Origin: Hydrogenophaga sp.
GTDB lineage: Bacteria > Pseudomonadota > Gammaproteobacteria > Burkholderiales > Burkholderiaceae_C
Direction: 5' to 3'
DNA length: 64,000 nucleotides
NCBI RefSeq assembly: GCF_011772445.1
Contig: NZ_WVZN01000047.1
Coordinates: forward strand, 174,645 to 238,644
Both the position numbers and the translations under genes were made by a program. This document shows, piece by piece, positions 26,040-39,546 of the stretch. The notes under the pieces are model-generated. The model was not told the DNA's origin. It worked only from the letters and a program-made list of their open reading frames with translations, and did not search any database. Numbering within the stretch: position 1 is the stretch's first letter; each line of letters opens with the position of its first letter.

Positions 26040-28577
26040 ATGTCCCATACCCCCCCTGCCACCACCGCCCCGTGGTGGAAACGCTGGTGGCGCCGGTTGC
26101 CGCCGTCGCGGCAGGACCGCTTCGCCACCCTGGGCCCGCTGTTGGCGGTGCTGCTCTTCCTGGCCGCCATCGTGGTGGCCATTGCCTACCTGCGATTCGA
26201 GGAGATCGACCGCGAGCGCGAGGCCGTGACGCGCGACGTGGAATACGCCCAGCAGCGGCTGCGTTTGCGCCTGCTGGAGCGCCAGGAGCAATTGATGCGC
26301 CTGGCCCGCGAGATCGACAACCAGGCCATCGATGCCGAGGAGTTCGCCTTCCAGGCCGAGACCCTGGTGAGCCAGTTCCCCGAGCTGCTGGCCATCACCT
26401 GGGTGGACGGGCGCCGGCGCGTGCTCGCGGGCTACACCTCGCCGAGCGCGCCGGTGGCGCTCATGCGCGCCACGGGCTCGGCGCTCACACCGTCCGAAAC
26501 CGACGGCAGCTTCGACCTGGCGCGCGACCTGCGCCAGCCGATCTACTCGCGCCCGCTCACCGACAACGACCCGCGCGGCGCGCGCCTGATGCTGCATGTG
26601 CCGCTGTCCGAACAGGGCCGTTTCGCGGGCACGGTGATGGGCGAGTACTCGGTGGATGGCCTCATGCGCTTCGGCATGCCGCCCGAAATCATGGCCCGTT
26701 ACGCCGTCGCCCTGCTCGACGACACGGGCACGGTGCTGGCCGGCAGCCTGCAGACCGGCGAGCCCGTGCTGTCCTTCCTGCCCTGGTCCAGTCCCTCGCT
26801 GGAGCACGAGGTGCCGGTCTCACCCGTGGGCAACGGCCTGATCCTCAAGGCGCAGGGCTACCGCACCTCGCAGGACATCGTGGGCTCGGGCTTCTTCGGC
26901 GTCATCGGCGCGCTCTCGGCGCTTACCGTGTGGATGCTGATCGGCACCTGGCGCCACACGCGCCGGCGGGTGCAGGCGCAGCAGGCCCTGGTCGCCGAGA
27001 CCAACTTCCGCCGGGCCATGGAGAACTCCATGCTCACCGGCATGCGCGCCCTCGACATCCAGGGCCGCATCACCTACGTGAACCCGGCCTTCTGCTCGAT
27101 GACGGGCTGGACCGAGGCCGAGCTGGTGGGCCGCACCGCGCCTTTTCCCTATTGGCCCGAGGAAGACCACGAGCAGTTGCACGCGCGGCTGGAGGACGAG
27201 CTCAACGGCCGCTCCACCCCGGGTGGTTTCGAGGTGCGCGTGCGCCGCCGCAACGGCACGGTGTTCGACGCGCGCATGTACGTCTCGCCGCTGATCGACC
27301 CCAAGGGACACCAGACCGGCTGGATGACGTCCATGACCGACATCACCGAGCCCAAGCGCATCCGCGAGGAACTGTCGGCGTCCTACGAGCGCTTCACCAC
27401 CGTGCTGGAGTCGCTGGATTCGGCCGTGTCGGTGGCGCCGCTGGGCAGCGAAGAACTGCTGTTCGCCAACAAGATGTACCGCCTGTGGTTCGGCACGCGC
27501 GGCCAGGGCCACCGCCACCTGGTGGACCTGGCGGGCAACCAGCCCCAGCCCGCGCTGGACGACGCCGACCAGGTCGATGCCTTCGCCGGCATGCCCACGG
27601 GCACGCTCACCGACGCCGGCGTGGAGAACGCCGAGGTCTTCGTGCCCGAGCTCGACCGCTGGCTGGAGGTGCGCACGCGCTACCTCACCTGGGTGGACGG
27701 GCGCCTGGCGCAGATGGTGATCGCCAGCGACATCACGCCGCGGCGCACCGCCGAAGAGCAGGCGGCGCGCCAGACCGAGCGCGCGCAGACCGCCAGCCGC
27801 CTCATCACCATGGGCGAGATGGCCTCCAGCGTGGCGCACGAACTCAACCAGCCGCTCACGGCCATCAGCAACTATTGCAACGGCATCATCTCGCGCCTTC
27901 AAGAGCAGCGCATTTCGCCCGAGGAGATGCTGGTGGCGCTGGAGAAGACCGCGCGCCAGGCGCAGCGCGCGGGCCAGATCATCCAGCGCATCCGCGCCTT
28001 CGTGAAGCGCAGCGAGCCCAACCCCACGCTGTCGGACGTGGCGCAGATGGTCAACAACGCCATCGAACTCGCCGACATCGAGCTGCGGCGCCAGCAGGTG
28101 CGGCTCACGCCCTACGTGGCCGCGCGCCTGCCCGCGCTCATGGTCGACCCGATCCTGATCGAGCAGGTGCTGATCAACCTGCTGAAGAACGCGGGCGAGT
28201 CCATCGTGCAGGCGGGTCGGCCGCAAGGCGAGCGCCTGGTGGAGCTGCGCGTGGCGCCACGCCAGCTCGACGGCGAGCAGGTGGTCGAGTTCGAAGTGCG
28301 CGACTCGGGCAAGGGCGTGCCCGAGGAAATGCTCGAGCGCATCTACGAGGCCTTCTACAGCACCAAGAGCGAAGGCATGGGCATCGGCCTCAAGCTGTGC
28401 CGCAGCATCGTCGAGTCTCACCATGGCCGGATGCGCATGGAGAACCTCTACAATGGCACGGAGGTGACGGGGTGCTGCTTCAGCTTCTGGATCCCCGTCG
28501 CGTCGCGACTTCAACCCCAGGGTTCGCCGGACACCGCCGCCAACGAACCACTGACGGACACCGAGAGAGCGAGATGA
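26040..28577 (+). CDS. membrane-bound PAS sensor histidine kinase
   Basis: 845-residue two-component kinase. Layout: cytoplasmic N-terminus, membrane segment about 29-52 (LGPLLAVLLFLAAIVVAIAY), a periplasmic sensor of about 230 residues, and a second membrane segment about 283-303 (GFFGVIGALSALTVWMLIG). A PAS domain follows at about 324-440 (AMENSMLTGMRALDIQG), then a second PAS-like region to about 570. The phosphoacceptor helix is MGEMASSVAHELNQPL (His about 600), and the ATPase has an N box LLKNAGESI, a G1 box DSGKGVPEEM and a G2 box GMGIGL. It overlaps the response regulator gene as ATGA. The signal is unknown; position suggests a link to central carbon metabolism. Confidence 0.93.
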   Translation: MSHTPPATTAPWWKRWWRRLPPSRQDRFATLGPLLAVLLFLAAIVVAIAYLRFEEIDREREAVTRDVEYAQQRLRLRLLERQEQLMRLAREIDNQAIDAEEFAFQAETLVSQFPELLAITWVDGRRRVLAGYTSPSAPVALMRATGSALTPSETDGSFDLARDLRQPIYSRPLTDNDPRGARLMLHVPLSEQGRFAGTVMGEYSVDGLMRFGMPPEIMARYAVALLDDTGTVLAGSLQTGEPVLSFLPWSSPSLEHEVPVSPVGNGLILKAQGYRTSQDIVGSGFFGVIGALSALTVWMLIGTWRHTRRRVQAQQALVAETNFRRAMENSMLTGMRALDIQGRITYVNPAFCSMTGWTEAELVGRTAPFPYWPEEDHEQLHARLEDELNGRSTPGGFEVRVRRRNGTVFDARMYVSPLIDPKGHQTGWMTSMTDITEPKRIREELSASYERFTTVLESLDSAVSVAPLGSEELLFANKMYRLWFGTRGQGHRHLVDLAGNQPQPALDDADQVDAFAGMPTGTLTDAGVENAEVFVPELDRWLEVRTRYLTWVDGRLAQMVIASDITPRRTAEEQAARQTERAQTASRLITMGEMASSVAHELNQPLTAISNYCNGIISRLQEQRISPEEMLVALEKTARQAQRAGQIIQRIRAFVKRSEPNPTLSDVAQMVNNAIELADIELRRQQVRLTPYVAARLPALMVDPILIEQVLINLLKNAGESIVQAGRPQGERLVELRVAPRQLDGEQVVEFEVRDSGKGVPEEMLERIYEAFYSTKSEGMGIGLKLCRSIVESHHGRMRMENLYNGTEVTGCCFSFWIPVASRLQPQGSPDTAANEPLTDTERAR

Positions 28578-29200
28578 GCTTGATCCCCAAAAAGGGCACT
28601 GTCTATGTCGTCGATGACGACGAGGCCGTGCGCGATTCCCTCCAGTGGCTGCTCGAGGGCAAGGACTTCCGGGTTCGCTGCTTCGAATCGGCCGAGGCCT
28701 TTCTCTCCCGCTACGACGCCCGCGAGGTCGCCTGCCTCATCGCCGACATCCGCATGGGCGGCATGACCGGCATGGAGCTGCAGGACCGACTGGTCGAGCG
28801 CCAGTCGCCGCTGCCCATCGTCTTCATCACCGGCCACGGCGACGTGCCCATGGCGGTCGAATCCATGAAGAAGGGCGCGCTGGACTTCATCCAGAAACCC
28901 TTCAAGGAAGACCAGCTCGTGGCCCTGGTCGAGCGCATGCTGGAACACGCGCGCGAGGCCTTCGCCACCCACCAGCAGGCCGCCAGCCGCGACGCCCTGC
29001 TCTCCAAGCTCACCGGCCGCGAATCGCAGGTGCTCGAGCGCATCGTCGCCGGCCGCCTGAACAAGCAGATCGCCGACGACCTGGGCATCAGCATCAAGAC
29101 GGTGGAGGCGCACCGCGCCAACATCATGGAAAAGCTCGGTGCCAACACGGTGGCCGACCTGCTCAAGATCGCCCTGGGCCAGACGCCCGCGAAAGCCTGA
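28574..29200 (+). CDS. FixJ/NarL-type response regulator
   Basis: 208 residues: receiver domain (about 8-125) with acidic pocket VVDDDEAVR, phosphoacceptor Asp58 in LIADIRMGG, conserved Thr in FITGHGD and Lys in QKPFKEDQ. It is followed by a LuxR-type helix-turn-helix (about 145-200, [26 protein letters not shown] and [14 protein letters not shown], quoted as two parts of the helix bundle). The [24 protein letters not shown] stretch is characteristic of FixJ-like regulators. The ATG at 28574 overlaps the kinase stop by 4 nt, so kinase and regulator are cognate. The likely targets include the adjacent operon, which is inference. Confidence 0.95.
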   Translation: MSLIPKKGTVYVVDDDEAVRDSLQWLLEGKDFRVRCFESAEAFLSRYDAREVACLIADIRMGGMTGMELQDRLVERQSPLPIVFITGHGDVPMAVESMKKGALDFIQKPFKEDQLVALVERMLEHAREAFATHQQAASRDALLSKLTGRESQVLERIVAGRLNKQIADDLGISIKTVEAHRANIMEKLGANTVADLLKIALGQTPAKA

Positions 29201-29217
29201 CCGAACACCCTCCCGCC

Positions 29218-29250
29218 AACGCCCGCCACCTTGGCGGGCGTTTCGTTTTC
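29218..29250 (+). terminator. intrinsic terminator of the two-component operon
   Basis: A perfect 10-bp stem AACGCCCGCC / GGCGGGCGTT with loop ACCTT is followed by TCGTTTTC. It lies 18 bp after the regulator stop and 20 bp before folD, so folD needs its own promoter or read-through. Confidence 0.85.
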
Positions 29251-29270
29251 CCCTCAGCCACCGCAGCACC

Positions 29271-30134
29271 ATGACCGCCCAGCTCATCGACGGCAACGCC
29301 CTCTCCCGCCAACTCCGCGCCGACGTGGCCACGCGCGTGCAGGCTTTGAAGGCCCGCGGCGTGACCCCGGGCCTGGCCGTCATCCTCGTCGGCGACAACC
29401 CGGCCTCGCAGGTCTACGTGCGCAACAAGGTGAAGGCCTGCGAGGACACCGGCATGCACTCCGTGCTGGAGACCTGGCCCGCCACGATGGGCGAGGCGGA
29501 CCTGCTGGCGCGCGTGGAGGCGATGAACAAGGACCCTTCGATCCACGGCATCCTGGTGCAACTGCCGCTGCCCGCGCACATCGACGCGCAGAAGGTGATC
29601 GAGGCGATCTCCCCCGCCAAGGACGTGGACGGCTTTCACGTGGCCAGCGCCGGTGCCTTGATGACCGGCCTGCCCGGCTTCTGGCCCTGCACGCCGCACG
29701 GCTGCATGAAGATGCTGGAGCACATCGGCTACGACCTGCGCGGCAAGCACGCGGTGGTGATCGGGCGCAGCAACATCGTGGGCAAGCCCATGGCGCTGCT
29801 GCTGCTGCAGGCCAACGCCACCGTCACCGTGTGCCACAGCGGCACGAAGGACCTTGCCGGCTTCACGCGCCAGGCCGACGTGGTGGTGGCCGCCGTGGGC
29901 AAGCGCAATGTGTTGACCGCCGACATGGTCAAGCCCGGCGCGGTGGTGATCGACGTGGGCATGAACCGCAACGAGGCCGGCAAGCTCTGCGGCGACGTGG
30001 ACTTCGACGGCGTGAAAGCGGTCGCTGGCTGGATCACGCCGGTGCCGGGTGGGGTCGGGCCGATGACCATCACCATGCTGATGGTGAACACGCTCGACTC
30101 GGCCGAGCGCCAGGCCTCCGCTCAGGCGGGCTGA
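29271..30134 (+). CDS. folD: methylenetetrahydrofolate dehydrogenase / methenyltetrahydrofolate cyclohydrolase
   Basis: Bifunctional cytosolic enzyme interconverting 5,10-methylene-, methenyl- and 10-formyl-tetrahydrofolate with NADP+. The 287 residues are full length. Motifs: [18 protein letters not shown] with the catalytic Lys, QLPLPAHID, the [10 protein letters not shown] signature, the NADP fold [18 protein letters not shown] and the C-terminal [13 protein letters not shown]. The ATG at 29271 is the first in frame with the conserved N-terminus. The 3' end overlaps the convergent DUF4149 gene by 13 bp. Confidence 0.97.
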   Translation: MTAQLIDGNALSRQLRADVATRVQALKARGVTPGLAVILVGDNPASQVYVRNKVKACEDTGMHSVLETWPATMGEADLLARVEAMNKDPSIHGILVQLPLPAHIDAQKVIEAISPAKDVDGFHVASAGALMTGLPGFWPCTPHGCMKMLEHIGYDLRGKHAVVIGRSNIVGKPMALLLLQANATVTVCHSGTKDLAGFTRQADVVVAAVGKRNVLTADMVKPGAVVIDVGMNRNEAGKLCGDVDFDGVKAVAGWITPVPGGVGPMTITMLMVNTLDSAERQASAQAG

Positions 30135-30556
30135 TCGATCGCCGGCCGGGGCCGGCTCAGGCGCCACAGCAGCGCGCCGCTGCACAGCCACTGGCCCGCA
30201 ACGAGCGCGGTGCCCACGCCGTGCCAGAGCTTGAGGTTGCCGCCGCTCGCCCGCGCGGTGACGATCTTCTGCGCCACACCGAACTCCTGCACCAGGGCCA
30301 GCATGAGCCCGAGGCAGACCAGTGCCAGCAGCGCGGCGTTGTCGCCGCCCGGCCCGTCGCGCTGCACGATGACCAGCAGCACCGCACCGATGACCACGCC
30401 GGCCCAGCACTGCAGGGAAAACAGCTTCGCCGCCACCGGCCCCGCCACGGCCGGGCCCAGCGACGCGAACAGCGTGGGTACGGCCAGGAAGCTCAAGGCC
30501 GTGATGCCGCCCCACCACACGGCGGCGAGCATCAGTGCCGGGCGTTGCAGTCGCAT
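30122..30556 (-). CDS. DUF4149 family membrane protein
   Basis: 144-residue hydrophobic protein with about four membrane helices: residues 8-28 ([20 protein letters not shown]), 44-64 ([19 protein letters not shown]), 74-92 and 113-132 ([19 protein letters not shown]). The layout matches the DUF4149 family found next to greA in Burkholderiales; no function is established. It starts 11 bp after greA on the same strand, so it is co-transcribed with greA, and its 3' end overlaps folD. Confidence 0.85.
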   Translation of the reverse strand: MRLQRPALMLAAVWWGGITALSFLAVPTLFASLGPAVAGPVAAKLFSLQCWAGVVIGAVLLVIVQRDGPGGDNAALLALVCLGLMLALVQEFGVAQKIVTARASGGNLKLWHGVGTALVAGQWLCSGALLWRLSRPRPAIDQPA

Positions 30557-30567
30557 CGCTCGCGCGA

Positions 30568-31044
30568 TCAGGCGTAGCGCACAGCCACGATTTCGTAGCG
30601 GCGCGTGCCGCCGGGGGCCTGCACCTCGGCGGTGTCGCCCTCTTCCTTGCCGATGAGCGCGCGCGCGATCGGGCTGCCGATGTTGATGAGACCTTCTTTC
30701 AGGTCGGCCTCGTCCTCGCCCACGATCTGGTACGTGACGGCCGAGCCGCTGTCTTCGTCCTCGAGCTCAACGGTGGCGCCGAACACCACCTTGCCGCCCG
30801 CGTTCAGCGCGCTGGGGTCGATGATCTGCGCCGTCGAGAGCTTGCTTTCGATCTCGGCGATGCGGCCTTCGATGAAGCCCTGGCGGTCCTTGGCCGCGTC
30901 GTATTCGGCGTTCTCGCTCAGATCGCCTTGCGCGCGCGCTTCGGCGATCGCGTTGATCACCGCCGGGCGGTCGATGGTCTTGAGCCGGTGCAGCTCTTCC
31001 TTGAGCTTTTCAGCGCCGCGTTTGGTGATGGGGATGGTGGCCAT
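30568..31044 (-). CDS. greA: transcription elongation factor GreA
   Basis: Binds the secondary channel of backtracked RNA polymerase and stimulates transcript cleavage. The 158 residues show the N-terminal coiled coil with the acidic tip [15 protein letters not shown] (Asp and Glu at about 41 and 44) and the C-terminal FKBP-like domain ending [13 protein letters not shown]. The ATG at 31044 gives [14 protein letters not shown], canonical for the family. A predicted promoter (31102-31131) and a terminator-like leader hairpin (31067-31092) lie directly upstream, with only 22 nt between hairpin and start codon, so expression may be set by attenuation. Confidence 0.97.
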   Translation of the reverse strand: MATIPITKRGAEKLKEELHRLKTIDRPAVINAIAEARAQGDLSENAEYDAAKDRQGFIEGRIAEIESKLSTAQIIDPSALNAGGKVVFGATVELEDEDSGSAVTYQIVGEDEADLKEGLINIGSPIARALIGKEEGDTAEVQAPGGTRRYEIVAVRYA

Positions 31045-31057
31045 GTCTGTCTCTCCA

Positions 31058-31092
31058 CAAAAGCAAACCGCCGGGCGTTGCCGCTCGGCGGT
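31058..31092 (-). terminator. attenuator-like hairpin in the greA leader
   Basis: On the minus strand, ACCGCC-GAGCG-GCAA-CGCCC-GGCGGT (one mismatch) is followed by TTTGCTTTT. It ends 14 nt before the greA start codon, leaving no room for a promoter between terminator and gene. Transcripts starting at the promoter just upstream would meet it at once. E. coli greA has a leader terminator giving short GraL RNAs; this looks like a counterpart by position. Confidence 0.6.
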
Positions 31093-31101
31093 GTCGAAAA
31101 G

Positions 31102-31131
31102 CCATTATGCCCCGGCGGGCCTGCCGGTCAA
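31102..31131 (-). promoter_or_regulatory. greA: predicted sigma-70 promoter for greA
   Basis: On the minus strand TTGACC (31126-31131) and TAATGG (31102-31107) are separated by 18 bp. The start point would fall near 31093-31097, immediately before the leader hairpin. Confidence 0.55.
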
Positions 31132-31157
31132 CCCGATGCCGCGGCACCGGGAGGGGC

Positions 31158-31886
31158 TCAGTCGCGTCCGGCCTGCTCGATCTTTTCGGCCAGCAGGCCC
31201 GGGTTGGTGAAGCACAGTTCGTGGCTGCCGGGCGTGGACACCAGGCGGTACAGGCCCAGCCGCTCCGACAGGCGCGGGTGCCAGGGCAGGCTGTGCGGCA
31301 TGGCGGTGTCCTCGGTGCACAGCAGGTAGCTCTTGCCCATGGGCAGCGCGGCAAGCTGCGTGCCCAGGCGCACAGGCTCGGTGAAGCAGCGGTAGGGCTG
31401 GGGGTTGAGCTGGTCGTAGGTGCTCTGCGCCAGCGCGGCGTCGGCGTCGTTGATGAAGGCTTCGCGCCAGATGGGGAACGGCAGCATCACCGCGTTGTGG
31501 TTGGCGGCGGCGATCTGATCGAACAGCGCCTTGTAGTGCGGCGGCACCATGTCGTTCAGGCATTCGCCGTCCAGCGGCACGAAGGCCACCCAGTACACCA
31601 GCCGCGCGATGCGCTGCGGCAGGCGCGCCGCCACCTGGCTGATGACCATGCCGCCGTAGCTGTGGCCCATCAGGCGCACGTCCTTCAGGTCGTGCTGCTC
31701 CAGGTAGGACGCGAGCGAGTCGGCGGCCTCGGTGAGGCCGGACGTGGCCCGATCATCGCCAGGGCGGTTGCCTGCGAGCGTGGGCGTGTGCACCACGTGC
31801 CCGCGCGCGCGCAGCGCCTGAGCGACGGGTTCGAAGAGCTCACCGGTGTGCCAGGCACCGTGAACCAGGACGTAGGTATCGGCCAT
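31158..31886 (-). CDS. alpha/beta-fold hydrolase (hydroxynitrile-lyase / methylesterase type)
   Basis: 242-residue cytosolic hydrolase without signal peptide. Oxyanion strand TYVLVHGAWHTGELFEPV, nucleophile elbow MGHSYGGMVISQ (Ser about 94) and catalytic His in TPGSHELCFTNP; the acid is probably in LLCTEDTAMPHSL. The short cap and overall size match plant-type methylesterase/hydroxynitrile lyase relatives common as salicylate or aromatic esterases in soil bacteria. The actual substrate is unknown. It lies 126 bp downstream of an AraC regulator on the same strand, which probably controls it, and the pair separates carB from greA. Confidence 0.87.
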   Translation of the reverse strand: MADTYVLVHGAWHTGELFEPVAQALRARGHVVHTPTLAGNRPGDDRATSGLTEAADSLASYLEQHDLKDVRLMGHSYGGMVISQVAARLPQRIARLVYWVAFVPLDGECLNDMVPPHYKALFDQIAAANHNAVMLPFPIWREAFINDADAALAQSTYDQLNPQPYRCFTEPVRLGTQLAALPMGKSYLLCTEDTAMPHSLPWHPRLSERLGLYRLVSTPGSHELCFTNPGLLAEKIEQAGRD

Positions 31887-32012
31887 GCATGTCTCCTGTA
31901 GGAAGGCGCCCGAGCGGCCGGGCGCTGCGCGCAGCGTAGGCGCGCAGCCCAGGGCGCGATGGCGCGTGCGTGCCAGGCCGATGGCCTGCCCGTGCCACGC
32001 GGCGCGCGGGCT

Positions 32013-32975
32013 TCAGCGGGCGAGCCGGTCGCGGCGCCAGCGCGCCGGGGTGAGCGCGTGCCGGCGCTGGAACTCGCGCACGAAGTGCGAGGCATCGGCG
32101 TAGCCGCAGCGCCGGCCGATCTCGGTCACGCTGACGCCGGCCAGGCGGGGCTGTGACAGCAGGTCGGCCGCGCGCCGCAGGCGCAGGCCGCGCAAGGTGT
32201 TGGCGAACGTGGTGTCGCCCGCGGCGAAGGCGCGGTGCAGGGTACGCAGCGACACGCCCAGTGCCAGCGCCACATCGCTCGCTTGCAGGCCGGCGGTGTC
32301 CAGGCGATCGCGCATCAGCGCCTCGGCGCGCGCGAGCAGATCGAGGCCCGCGCGCGTGGGCGCCACCGCAGGCTCCAAGGCGGCCGACAGCATCGCGCCG
32401 AGCTGATCGGCCAGCAGGTGCTCAGGCACCAGCGAGGCCAGGCCGGGCTCGTGCGCGAACTGCAGGCACCAGGCCGACAGCGCCTGGCCCCAGCCCTGGT
32501 CGCGCCAGGCCACGCGCGCGGCGGGATGGTCGATCTCGCGCAGCCACTGCCCCACCCAGGCGCGCGGCAACTGGATGGACACCACCTCCACCGCAGCGGG
32601 GTAGTGCAGCTCGTAGGTGCGCGCCGAATCGACCAGCACCGCATCGCCGGGGCGCAGGCCAAGGCGCTGCCCGCCCTGCACCACGTGCCACGGCGAGCGG
32701 CGGTGAGCGATCAGGTAGAAGGGCTGCTGCGCGCCGCGCGCGATGGCCGCGCGCGTGCGGTAGACGTCCTGCGTGCTGGCCTCGACCTGGTTGAAGGACA
32801 GGGCGCCCGAGGCCACGCTCACCAGTCGGCCATCGAAGTGCCGCGCCTCGCGCGAGCTGCAGTCCATCTCCAGGAAGGCCTCGCAGATCGCGCCGACCCA
32901 ATAGTCGAGCCGCCGCTCGGGCGGCACGGCATCGGTGCTCCATCGCCGGGCGCCAGGAAGTCGAGCGGGCAACAT
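32013..32975 (-). CDS. AraC-family transcriptional regulator (FeaR/NphR-like)
   Basis: 320 residues with an N-terminal cupin-like AraC-binding domain (GALSFNQVEASTQDVYRTRAAI, WHVVQGGQRLGLRPGDAVLVD). The C-terminal double helix-turn-helix (about 220-315) includes ASDVALALGVSLRTLHRAF and VSVTEIGRRCGYADASHFVREFQ. Regulators of this type answer to aromatic amines or phenols, which is only an analogy here. I start at the ATG at 32975 (MLPARLPG); the open frame runs further upstream but with no similarity. It lies upstream of and in line with the esterase-like gene, its probable target. Confidence 0.9.
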   Translation of the reverse strand: MLPARLPGARRWSTDAVPPERRLDYWVGAICEAFLEMDCSSREARHFDGRLVSVASGALSFNQVEASTQDVYRTRAAIARGAQQPFYLIAHRRSPWHVVQGGQRLGLRPGDAVLVDSARTYELHYPAAVEVVSIQLPRAWVGQWLREIDHPAARVAWRDQGWGQALSAWCLQFAHEPGLASLVPEHLLADQLGAMLSAALEPAVAPTRAGLDLLARAEALMRDRLDTAGLQASDVALALGVSLRTLHRAFAAGDTTFANTLRGLRLRRAADLLSQPRLAGVSVTEIGRRCGYADASHFVREFQRRHALTPARWRRDRLAR

Positions 32976-33069
32976 GGGCCGCACTGTAGGGCCGCGGGCG
33001 CCGAGCCGCCTTGGCGCAAACCCGCAGGCCCGCTGCATTCGCCGGGCGAGGCGCGGCGCCGGAGCTTCT

Positions 33070-36366
<3,297 letters not shown>

Positions 36367-36382
36367 CTTGTGTCGGCGCGGA

Positions 36383-36742
36383 TCAGTCCACGCGTTGATT
36401 CAATTTGTCGAGCAGGGCCTGGGCGCGCTCGGCGGGCACGGCTTTCTGCATCAGTTGCAGCAGGCCATCGCCCTGGATGAGGGGACGCAGCACCTCGGCC
36501 TCTGCCTCGTGGAAACGCACGTCCCACGCGGCCATTTCGCTGTTGAAGGTCTCGTCGTCCCAGGTCTTGCACTTGGCCAGCAGCGTCACCAGCGGCACCG
36601 CCTTGTTGTCGAGGAAGGCCTTGCGGTAGGGCTTCTGCGCCCAGCGCTGCGCGAACCACTCCTTGTGCGGCGATGGCAGCGTGAGCTGGCGCTTGGCAAT
36701 GGCCTTCTCGATGGCGGCGGCGGGAAAGCTGAAGAGCTTCAT
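36383..36742 (-). CDS. conserved hypothetical protein between carA and carB
   Basis: 119-residue soluble protein that I do not recognise. It has no signal peptide and no membrane segment, and is predicted mostly helical, with a basic N-terminal half ([30 protein letters not shown], read as short segments) and an acidic centre ([25 protein letters not shown]). Codon use is like its neighbours. It starts 10 bp after carA and ends 16 bp before carB, so it is certainly co-transcribed with them. A part in carbamoyl-phosphate synthesis or its control is conceivable but not shown. Confidence 0.82.
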   Translation of the reverse strand: MKLFSFPAAAIEKAIAKRQLTLPSPHKEWFAQRWAQKPYRKAFLDNKAVPLVTLLAKCKTWDDETFNSEMAAWDVRFHEAEAEVLRPLIQGDGLLQLMQKAVPAERAQALLDKLNQRVD

Positions 36743-36752
36743 TCAGGCCCTG

Positions 36753-37919
<1,167 letters not shown>

Positions 37920-38086
37920 GGGAATCTCCAGAAAAGGGGGTGGGCTGGCCGTCGCGCGCGGGCGGCAGGTGCCGCGCAGGCTTCGCATCCACCCACCAGC
38001 CGCGAAGGGCGTTGGATGGACGGACTTCCTGGGGTGTGGAGCCGCGGCGCGCGAGGCAAGGCGCCGATTGCAGATAAACCGCGGAA

Positions 38087-38860
38087 TTATAGCCTTGCAG
38101 CCGCGCTCGCATGCAGGCAAATGGCTGCCGCAGCCCCCACATTGAGCGACTCTTCCCCACCAGGCTGCGCGATGCGCACGAAGGCCTGCGCGCGCTGCAT
38201 CAAGGCCTGGCTGACGCCCTGCCCTTCGTGGCCGAGCACCCAGGCGCAGGGCCAGGGCAAGGTGGCGCGGTGCAGCCACTCGCCCTGGTGCGAACTGGTG
38301 ACCAGCAGCGGCACCCGCAGGGCGCTCAGGTCGTCGAGCGCGAGTCCCTCGACCAGACGCAGACCGAAGTGTGCGCCCATGCCGGCGCGCAGCACCTTGG
38401 GCGACCACAGCGCCGCCGTGCCCTTGAGCGCGGCCACCTGCGTGAAGCCGAAGGCCGCCGCGCTGCGCAGGACGGAGCCGACGTTGCCCGCGTCCTGCAG
38501 GCGATCGAGCACCACGGTGGGCGCCTCGGGCTGAAGATCGGGCGCCTCGTGCAGATCGACGACGAAGCCCATGGCGGGTGGCGACTCCAGCCCGCTCACG
38601 CTGGCCATGATGGCGTCGGGCAGGCGCACCACGCGCGGCGCGGCGCGGGCCAGTTCGGCGTCGGCCTGCGCCCAGCCGGTGGCGCCGAACACCGCGATGG
38701 CAGGGCGCTGTCCGCGAGCGAGCAAGGCGCGGCAGAGGTGATCGCCATCGAGCCAGACCCGACCGCGCTGGCGGTAGGCCGTGTTGTCCTGGGCCAGGGC
38801 GCGCAGTTCCTTCACGAGCGGGTTGTCGCGCGACTGGATGTCCTGCGGTTCGACCGTCAT
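38087..38860 (-). CDS. TrmH/SpoU-family RNA 2'-O-methyltransferase
   Basis: 257-residue SPOUT methyltransferase that transfers methyl from S-adenosylmethionine to a ribose in rRNA or tRNA. N-terminal substrate-binding domain (about 1-105, [18 protein letters not shown]), then the knot domain with motif 1 [17 protein letters not shown], motif 2 [10 protein letters not shown] and motif 3 [11 protein letters not shown]. The target nucleotide is unknown. It overlaps rnhB by 4 nt (ATGA) and is the last gene of the long lipid A / outer-membrane run. Confidence 0.93.
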   Translation of the reverse strand: MTVEPQDIQSRDNPLVKELRALAQDNTAYRQRGRVWLDGDHLCRALLARGQRPAIAVFGATGWAQADAELARAAPRVVRLPDAIMASVSGLESPPAMGFVVDLHEAPDLQPEAPTVVLDRLQDAGNVGSVLRSAAAFGFTQVAALKGTAALWSPKVLRAGMGAHFGLRLVEGLALDDLSALRVPLLVTSSHQGEWLHRATLPWPCAWVLGHEGQGVSQALMQRAQAFVRIAQPGGEESLNVGAAAAICLHASAAARL

Positions 38861-39546
38861 TGGGCCGCCCCCGCGCGCGTCGCTGCTGCAAGGGCCTCTT
38901 CGGACAGTCCTGCCGAGCTCATGCGCGTCGCGAAAGCCTGCGCCACCGGCGCGAAGGAGCGTCGATGCACCACCGGCAGCGGGCCGTGCGTGCGCAGAGC
39001 GTCCAGGTGCTGCGCGGTGCCGTAGCCCTTGTGCTGGTTGAAACCGTACTGCGGGTGCCGCAGGTGCAGCTCGTCGAGCAGGCGGTCGCGCGTGACCTTC
39101 GCCAGGATGGACGCGGCTGAAATGGCCTGCACCTTGGCATCACCCTGCACGATGGCCTCTGCCAGCACGTCCAGCGGCGGCAGGCGGTTGCCGTCCACCA
39201 GCACCTTGACGGGTTTCAGGCGCAGGCCCAGCACCGCGCGGCGCATGGCGAGCATGGTGGCCTGCAGGATGTTGAGCGTGTCGATTTCTTCCACCGACGC
39301 TTCGGCCACGCTGCAGCACAGGGCCTTGGCACGGATTTCGTCGTAGAGCCGCGCCCGTTGCAAGGCGGTGAGCTGCTTGGAATCGGCCAGGCCCTTGATG
39401 GGCTGGAGCTCGTCGAGGATGACGGCCGCGGCCACCACCGGGCCCGCGAGCGGGCCGCGGCCGGCCTCGTCCACCCCGGCGTGCAGGCCGGGCGTGTCCC
39501 AGACCAGCGTGGCCTGTTCAGCGAGCAAGAAGCGTTTCGATCGCAT
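38857..39546 (-). CDS. rnhB: ribonuclease HII
   Basis: Degrades RNA in RNA-DNA hybrids and nicks at single ribonucleotides in DNA. 229 residues with the acidic metal site in [19 protein letters not shown] (Asp-Glu), SKQLT and further Asp in VDGNRLPP and the C-terminal [17 protein letters not shown] signature. The ATG at 39546 lies inside the end of lpxB (29-nt overlap); a TTG at 39528 would reduce the overlap to 11 nt. The lpxB-rnhB order is conserved in many proteobacteria. Confidence 0.95.
   Translation of the reverse strand: MRSKRFLLAEQATLVWDTPGLHAGVDEAGRGPLAGPVVAAAVILDELQPIKGLADSKQLTALQRARLYDEIRAKALCCSVAEASVEEIDTLNILQATMLAMRRAVLGLRLKPVKVLVDGNRLPPLDVLAEAIVQGDAKVQAISAASILAKVTRDRLLDELHLRHPQYGFNQHKGYGTAQHLDALRTHGPLPVVHRRSFAPVAQAFATRMSSAGLSEEALAAATRAGAAQ

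Noticed and set aside
26072..28573. Long plus-strand frame upstream of the response regulator in the same frame
   Set aside because: It is an alternative reading of the sensor kinase gene with Arg/Pro/Gly-rich noise. The true regulator begins at the ATGA overlap at 28574.
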